Source: Collybia mongolica | Lineage: Eukaryota > Basidiomycota > Agaricomycetes > Agaricales > Clitocybaceae | NCBI GenBank assembly: GCA_013420905.1 | Contig: JAAXNY010000016.1 | Location: 682,001-746,000 of the forward strand | DNA: 64,000 bases | Direction: 5' to 3' | Part shown: positions 58,201-64,000 of the stretch, one piece after another | How the letters are laid out: every line of letters starts with the position of its first letter | How positions within the stretch are numbered: the stretch's first letter is position 1 | Notes under the pieces: model-generated | Seen by the model: the letters and a program-made list of their open reading frames with translations, nothing else | What the model was told of the DNA's origin: nothing | The model's database searches: none | Made by a program: the position numbers and the translations under genes

Positions 58201-59516
58201 CACTAAGCCACATAACCCATGCGGACTCCGTGCAGACACATGGACTCATTTGGCAGGACCGTCAGCCAGACAAGAATCCGTGTCCGCGCCGAGTCCGCAT
58301 CAATCTGCGTAAAATTACGCAGACATGTGGACTAGCACGGACGGACAGCTCGCAGAGTCCATGCAGCCAGTTGATTACTAATCGAATTAGTAATATAAAT
58401 TTTATTTACACAAATTATATATACTATTTGTTATTAATAACATAACATAACAGCGGTGAAAAACTTGCATCCGACTAGGTTCGAATGCGTACAGGCACGA
58501 ACATTACATAATATGTTTGGCATTCATAACTGTTGGGCAAGGCGGGCATTTCTAGCTACAGAATCACTGGCCTCAAGTCAACGGACTTAGGTCACATGAT
58601 TACGAGGCATGTGCAATGGTCACATTACCGTTACCACGTCTTCATTGGTTCTTTTCAACCACATCAACGATGCCCGCCAAAACCACCAACACCAACACCA
58701 ACGCCAATGCACCCACGCCACCAACACCAATGCATCAAACACCAACTGACATCAACATGATGACACACAAGACGGTGTGGGGAGAAGGATAGAAACGGAT
58801 GCGGAACGAGGGGACGACAAGGAAAGGGCACCCCGAGGGGCAGAACCAGGTGAGTCGTACACCGCCGCTCACCCACACGCTCACCATGCAGCGCATCCCC
58901 CCCTCCCCACTTCAGGAACTCGAAACAAAGGATACATCCACCAACAGCAACAGGAGGAAGGCAGCAATGACAATGACAACGACAAAGACAGCAACAGCAA
59001 CAGCAGCAACAGTGCTGACGAGGCCTGTGGCAACAACGGCAACAGCAGCAGCAGCGGTGGCACTAACAACGGCACAACAACAACAATGACAACTACAACA
59101 AAGACGACGACCACCACCACAAGGATGACAACGACTAAGGACAACGAGGACGACAACGACAACGACGACTAAGGACAATGGGGACAACGACAAGACAAGT
59201 GGCCAGTGCTGCCGCCGCTGAAATCCAGGCTGCTGATGACGTCGCAGGGGCCAACAAGGACAACGGGGGTGCGGGGGCCCCCACCCCTGCCTATATTAAA
59301 TTATTTTATCATATATGTATTATACTTAGTAATAATATATGTTTTATTCTATTAATTATATAGATTGTTAGTAAGTAAAAGAGTAAGTAAGTGCTTCATA
59401 ATAAAAGAAAGTAAGTGAGTCCGCGCAGACTCTGTTGAGTCCACACAGAGTCCGTGCAGAGTCCGTGTGGACTTTGTGCTGTCCTTGCGGAGTCCGCAAG
59501 GACATGTGGGGGAGTG
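58201..59516. mobile_element. TA-flanked inverted-repeat element with GC-rich ends
   Basis: Ends read inward as CACTAAGCCACATAACCCAT and CACTCCCCCACATGTCCTTG, both going on to GCGGACTCCG. TA lies outside each end (58199-58200, 59517-59518). Both ends are full of short GAGTCCG/CGGACTC repeats. The middle (58670-59170) is low-complexity CAA/CCA/ACG repeat. It is CpG-rich, unlike the DNA around it, which suggests a late arrival. No transposase frame. Confidence 0.55.
58930..59172 (+). repeat. CAA/ACG/ACA trinucleotide-rich tract
   Basis: About 240 bp of imperfect CAACAA, GACAAC and ACAACG units. Long open frames on both strands here are by-products of the repeat and are not called genes. Confidence 0.75.
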
Positions 59517-59672
59517 TAAAGTACAGGTTTTTTGCTCTTTACTTTTTCCTGGAAGTTAAAATTGAATACCGGATTGATCAAGTTGCCACCTTCAACACAG
59601 ATCTGAATAATAAACTTTGTTGTCAATTAATAAGATACTGTTGGAAACTGGTTATGTGAGTTGATTCACATA

Positions 59673-61291
59673 CAGTAGCTCAAAAAACTGTCCCAATGTT
59701 TGGTCATTTTATAATGATTTACTTATAACAGAGTACTGGGGATTAATATCATTCTAAAAAAATATATATATGATACTACACTATATTAGCTTTGAAATGA
59801 GCCCCTACTTTCCTTATTTGAATAAAAACTCATTTCATAACAAATTGAACAAAATAATTACTCATTGGGACAGTTTTTTGACCTACATCTCCAAAGTCTC
59901 TATTTACACAATTAATACTTGGTATGACCACCTTTTGCCTTAATAACTGCTTGAACCCTTCTAGGCATGCTTTCTATAAGTATCTGGCATGTTTCTGGTG
60001 GAATTCCATTCCATTCCACTACCACCCTATCCCACAACTCATGTACTCCTTTGGGGGCTGTTGGGTATTTCTTAAGTGCCTTCTTCAACACTACCCAGAG
60101 ATATTCAATGGGGTTGATGTCAGGGGATTGTGCTGGCCAGACCATAACATCAATGTTGTTGTCTTCAAACCACTTGGTTGCCTTGTTGGATGCATGTTTG
60201 GGGTCATTGTCCTGCTGAAACATCCTCTCTCCCTCTGGCATCTCCAGGTTTTCAAAGCTTTCCACTACTCCCCCATCCAAAATCTGGCAGTATTGGTCTG
60301 CATTCATAATCCCCTGGACCTCTGTAAGCACTCCTACTCCATTCCACCCCATACAACCCCACACCATAAGATTATTTCCTCCTCCATGTTTGACAGTAGG
60401 AGTGGTGGTTCTGTCAGAAAGTGGTTCTCCCTTCTTCTTCCAAGTATAAGTCCTTCCATCTGACCCAATCCTGTTGATTTTGACCTCATCTGACCATAAG
60501 ATCCTTTTCCAATCCTCCACTGTCCAGTTTTCATGGTATCTTGCCCATTGAAGACATTGCAGTCGATGAGCCTTTTTGAGAAGAGGATGTTTTCTCTTGA
60601 CAACACTACAAAAGTCATTCTTTTTGAGTGCATTCCTGACTGTTTGGGGTGTGACAGGGTTGGGAAGAGTTTGGTTGATGAAATGGGTGGCCTCTACAGC
60701 ATTATCAAGCCTTCCAGTGGTGATTTGTCAAATAATTGACTGTTTGTCACCAGGAGAGAGCTTAGAAGGACGTCCCCCCCTGTGGTTTTCCTTGTCCATA
60801 TCCAGTTCCTTCTTGATTCTCCCAATGGTAGACTTTCCCAGAGTGGTTTTGGACTGGATCTGATGCAAGGTATAGCCTTCTTGAAGGAGGGAGATCACAG
60901 AAAGGTGTTGGGTAGAAGATGTAGGTCTCATGGGATGATGGGGGAAGGAAAGAATGATTGTAATGATGGAAACATGTTGAATTTATATCAACATGGTCAC
61001 ATGACACTGTTTATTGTTCCCACAATACATCACATGATGTTAAAGCTTGCTGCAGTAAAGATCTTGCCAAAATTAAGCATAGGTCAAAAAACTGTCCCAA
61101 TGAGTAATTATTTTGTTCAATTTGTTATGAAATGAGTTTTTATTCAAATAAGGAAAGTAAGGGCTCATTTCAAAGCTAATATGGTGTAGTATCATATATA
61201 TTTTTCTCAGAATGATATTAATCCCCAATACTCTGTTATAAGTAAATCATTATAAAATGACCAAACATTGGGACAGTTTTTTGAGCTACTG
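59673..61291 (-). mobile_element. Tc1/mariner transposon with about 210-bp compound inverted repeats
   Basis: 1619 bp, ends CAGTAGCTCAAAAAACTGTC, flanked by TA (59671-59672 and 61292-61293). Inverted repeats span about 59673-59895 and 61079-61291. Within each, the end motif returns inverted (CATTGGGACAGTTTTTTGACCTA), so four copies frame the element. The transposase (60931-59912) runs on the minus strand. Inserted in the CACTA-like element. Confidence 0.9.
59912..60931 (-). pseudogene. Tc1-type transposase (DD34E) with one in-frame stop
   Basis: 340 codons from ATG 60931 to the stop at 59912. A helix-turn-helix N-terminus reads LLQEGYTLHQIQSKTTLGKS, then a GRPSKLS hook. A single TGA (near 60733) stands between DKQSII and QITTGRLDNAVEA; CGA (Arg) would restore sense. 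The catalytic triad is complete: ILWSDEVKIN (D1), FQQDNDPKHAS (D2), and SPDINPIEYLW with Glu 34 residues after the second Asp. The C-terminus ends KAKGGHTKY, the normal end of Tc1 proteins. One C-to-T change may be all that stops it. Confidence 0.88.
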
Positions 61292-61293
61292 TA

Positions 61294-62043
61294 CCTTCCC
61301 CTCCAATGGGTTTATAGTGCTGATATTCACCTTACACTCTTCAGGGACTATGTCTGCCTCCATTTTAATATCACCTAGGTAAGAGTCTTTCCTTCAGCAT
61401 CACGTGAAGTTAGATTATTGCTTACTGTTATCCTTGGGTACACTGGATCCATGGCTTGAAGATTCAGACTTGCAAAGGTTCATAAACCAGTTTCTATTTT
61501 CCAATAGACCAAGTTGATTCTCTGGTGAGCAAGGACCAAAGAAAGCACAATCAAATGGTCCACAGTCTGATTCAGTCTCAGATTCCATCGTGCTTTCCAC
61601 AACGTGACCGGAAACATCATCATTCTGCAGCACACAGTGGGTAGGGGAAGTGTCTGGAGGGTTGGGTGTGAGGCCAGTGGCCATTACATTGTGATTATTT
61701 TTTTGAGTTCCAAGGTCCTTTATATATTTTATTTTGTGCTCATGCCCCAAACCCCAACAGTTCTACCCGAGTACAGTTAAAGATCCGGAATCCAAAGCTA
61801 GTCAGATTATAGAAATCCCTTTGCCCACCCCAAAGCCCAGAACCCATTTTTTTTTCTTTTTCATCCCCTGTGTGAATTGATTTGAGCTCGGTTCTGTTGT
61901 CCTTGGGGACGGAACCTGCTCCACCTCAAATTTAAAAGAACCCTCTTTCTCTGTGTCTCCCAGCATCTCCTCATTTGCTTGGTCTCGCCTTTCTTCAACT
62001 TTGCCACCAGCTCTTTCTCCAATGCACCCTTTTCCATAAAACT
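61294..62043. other. CACTA-element interior, gene upstream region
   Basis: A 111-codon open frame on the minus strand (61750-61415, with ESTMESETESDCGPFDCAFF) is not recognised and has no visible partner exon. The rest looks like the leader of the cargo gene at 62044. Confidence 0.3.
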
Positions 62044-62971
62044 ATGGCTAAGTCTACCGCATTTCAAAAAGCAAAGCAATCTTGCAAGGTGGCATTGTCT
62101 TCGGGCTCATCCCAGAGAGTTAAAGGTAGATACTGTGATTTTCAAATGGAAACATGTTACCTATTATCACATTTTGTTTCACCAGGTACACGGATAAATA
62201 CATCAGAGACAATGGCAATGGAAGCAAAAATGAAGAAAATGAAAGGTATTACTTTTTTTTTTGCATACTTCCTATACCATACTAATGTGACTAGCTGAAC
62301 TTGTAGCCCTTCGCAAAGCTGCCCATGCTAAAGAGCAGCAGAAGAATGTCATACCACGCCCACCATGCGGTGTCGCAGGGAATGGATTCAATCTCCAGGC
62401 TGAAATGCAACTCCAAGATGATTCCGATTTATACAAGGCCATTCGTGTAAGTTTTACTTCTTAAAACCCTTTGCTCCAATCTTTTTTCTTACAAGTAATA
62501 GTGCTGTGTTCGTAGTTTAGTTGGTAACGCAGGCCTCAACTACTTGGTTGTTTGGCACAGGCAACCTACAGTAGTCATTAGTCAAATCATCTGCATGGTA
62601 AGTCTTTTCTTTGCTGCTTTGTTACTCATTTAAATAATTTATTTCAGGCCGAAAGTCGGCATACATACCTCAAAAAATTCCATAATGGCTGGGCCACTCA
62701 AGAATTTATCAAGTCACATTTGAAGAACAAATGCACCTATGCTCATAAATGTGGGTATACAAATGAGACTGGAAATACAGTAGGGGGCAGTAATGCTGAT
62801 GATGAGGAGGAAATGGATGACGACATTGACTTAAATGAGCATGATGAGGATGAAGTAGATAGTAGTGATGAGGGGGAATAGGATGGGGACCAGAAGGGTG
62901 AGGACCAGGAGGGTGAGGACCAGGAGGATGAGCACCAGGAGGATGAGGAAGGGAATGAATCAGAAGCCTAC
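62044..62971 (+). pseudogene. CACTA-borne cargo gene of unknown function
   Basis: Starts MAKSTAFQKAKQSCKVALSS at 62044. Exons appear to be 62044 to about 62125, 62186 to about 62245, about 62300-62447, and about 62649 onward, with GT..AG introns. Readable parts: AELVALRKAAHAKEQQKNV, RPPCGVAGNGFNLQAEMQL, then AESRHTYLKKFHNGWATQEF and IKSHLKNKCTYAHKCGY, and an acidic tail. A TAG at 62879 breaks the acidic tail, which continues in frame through a short repeat (GEDQE units) to NESEAY at 62971; CAG to TAG would explain it. No family recognised. Confidence 0.45.
62882..62955 (+). repeat. Short tandem repeat coding GEDQE-like units
   Basis: About four to five imperfect 15-nt units GGTGAGGACCAGGAG inside the acidic tail of the cargo gene. 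Confidence 0.75.
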
Positions 62972-62989
62972 TAATCATTAGAATATTTT

Positions 62990-63587
62990 TAAATGTTGAA
63001 TCACACAAATTTAAACATCTATAAGAGGATGAAATATCCAAATAAAAATGAGTGCATTTCAACCTTTCAATGGATGAAAAGTTAGTACTACTTTCATCTG
63101 AAAACAATCCAGTAAAATGATGAAAAAGAGGATGAATTTAAGTGAGGAAAATGGGATGAATTCGAACATATGATTTTCATCTCTCATAAAATGCCAGTAT
63201 TTTTGCCCTTGATAGTATGAAATTCATCCCTCATGTAAGACTTGCAAGGGTGTTATTCTCACCCCTTATTAGTATGAAATTCATCCTTTTTGAAAGGTTA
63301 GTATAGCACCCTTGATAGTAAGAAATTCATCCCATGAGGGTGAATTATGAGGGGTATGAATATGGACAAATTTTGCATGAAATTCATCCATCAAATTATA
63401 CCTGAAAGGGGGGTTTTCCCTCCATTTTTCCCCCTACAGGGGGTGTGTTTTCAAACATCTTTGAGATGAAATTCATTACATTTTAGGATTGTTAATTGAA
63501 TGAATTTCATATTTTTAATGTATTATTTCTCTTATTTAAGAGGATGAAACACAGGGTTGAATTTCATCTATTCTCAGTTTCACAGTG
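62990..63587. repeat. Right subterminal repeat array of the CACTA-like element
   Basis: Repeated GATGAAATTCATCC-like motifs (for example 63219-63232, 63276-63288, 63328-63341) mirror the left array and end in the inverted terminus CAGTTTCACAGTG. Confidence 0.75.
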
Positions 63588-63798
63588 CAACCAGACTGCA
63601 AACGCAACACTGTGATTTGTTAGAATTATACAGAGATTAGTAATGAGAAAACCTACCCAAATGGCCCCATATAAATGCTTGTCATCCTGAAGCTGCACCT
63701 GGAGACAGAACCCATTTCCAGTGACACCACACAGTGGGCATGGAATAGGACTCCCTACTTTTTCTTTAGCATGAGCAACTTTACATAAGGTGGTGAGT

Positions 63799-64000
63799 TC
63801 AGCTGGTCAGATTAGCATAATAAAGATAAAAAAAAATTAAGTAATGGGTGGAAGTTGTTGGTCTTTGTTCATGCAATGCCAGACTGCCCATTGCCCTTGT
63901 TGACCTCATTGTAATGAAGTCATCTGTAAAACAGGTCAATGTTAATGTGCTTTGGATTAGATTGGATAGACAGACATACTGAAACCCCCTCATTGTCCAC
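63799..64000 (-). pseudogene. Start of a second KOW cargo gene copy at the window edge
   Basis: The minus strand from 63960 to 63840 matches 55510-55600 (+) closely, including the intron end CTGTTTTACAG and GATGACTTCATT. Two of the differences are CpG-to-TpG/CpA type changes. It suggests a further CACTA-like element in opposite orientation beginning at the right edge. Confidence 0.6.

Larger units (their letters stand above)
52288..63587 (-). mobile_element. CACTA-like (Tnp2-type) DNA transposon carrying cargo genes
   Basis: Both ends read inward as CACTGTGAAACTG (left from 52288; right, inverted, to 63587), continuing as ATGGATGAAA / ATAGATGAAA. Both subterminal regions (52288-53330 and 62990-63587) are packed with GATGAATTTCATCCC-like repeats. 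Between them lie a Tnp2-type transposase (-), an Spt5-like KOW gene (+) and another cargo gene (+), plus two later insertions (58201-59516, 59673-61291). No clear target duplication was seen at the two ends. Size without the nested elements would be about 8.4 kb. Confidence 0.72.

Noticed and set aside
58881..59193. Long Val/Leu- and Ser-rich minus-strand frames
   Set aside because: By-products of the CAA/ACG repeat; frames are open in several phases with no start context or motif.
62507..62580. tRNA-like stretch (TAGTTTAGTTGGTAACGC)
   Set aside because: It resembles a D-arm, but no T-arm and no closing acceptor stem follow; it lies in an intron of the cargo gene.

Overview
The window looks like nuclear DNA of a filamentous basidiomycete, most likely an agaricomycete. 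Genes are split by many introns of about 45-65 bp with GT..AG ends. The recognisable proteins are fungal: a perilipin-like lipid-droplet protein, DUF3455 secreted proteins, a Zn2Cys6 regulator, old yellow enzymes, and a PIN-like efflux carrier. The mobile elements (KDZ, Tnp2-type CACTA, Harbinger, Helitron, Tc1, hAT-like, gag-only LTR) are those common in mushroom genomes. No database search was possible, so family calls rest on motifs and recalled family sequences.

Left half (1 to about 31.8 kb) is gene-dense and CpG-normal. In order it holds: an old yellow enzyme with a hydrophobic C-terminal tail (665-2377, +); a small secreted protein (about 3180-3746, -); two DUF3455 secreted paralogues (4909-5819 and 7506-8418, +); a YqjM-type old yellow enzyme (9885-11305, +); a convergent broken copy of that enzyme (17015 to about 11362, -) carrying three separate transposon insertions; a Zn2Cys6 regulator (19541-18313, -); a possible small gene (20112-20604, +); a pair of paralogous membrane-protein genes, the second clearly dead (22211-23406 and 23789-24993, +); protein-L-isoaspartate methyltransferase (26189-25202, -) divergent from an auxin-efflux-carrier-type transporter (26780-28767, +); and the perilipin-like gene (30060-31258, +).

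Right half (about 31.8-64 kb) is AT-rich, strongly CpG-depleted and made almost wholly of mobile elements. These are: an hAT-like element (32262-33652); LINE 3' ends (33781-35232, 42806-43402, 51774 to about 52230); two head-to-tail Helitron remnants (35317-40062); a full-length Harbinger element (41521-45022) with a decayed transposase but an open SANT/Myb-like partner gene; and an 11.3-kb CACTA-like element (52288-63587). The CACTA-like element carries a Tnp2-type transposase, an Spt5-like KOW cargo gene and another cargo gene. Nested inside it are a TA-flanked element (58201-59516) and a Tc1 element (59673-61291). Many of the stops in these elements are TGA where an arginine codon CGA would be expected, as methylation-driven C-to-T change would produce.

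Inside this desert sits a CpG-normal island (about 46.8-51.7 kb) with two tandem paralogous genes that appear to join a PD-(D/E)XK-nuclease-like region to a protein-kinase-like region. The first keeps the nuclease residues but has a degraded kinase. The second keeps the kinase residues but has lost the nuclease lysine. This pair is the best candidate for an undescribed system in the window.
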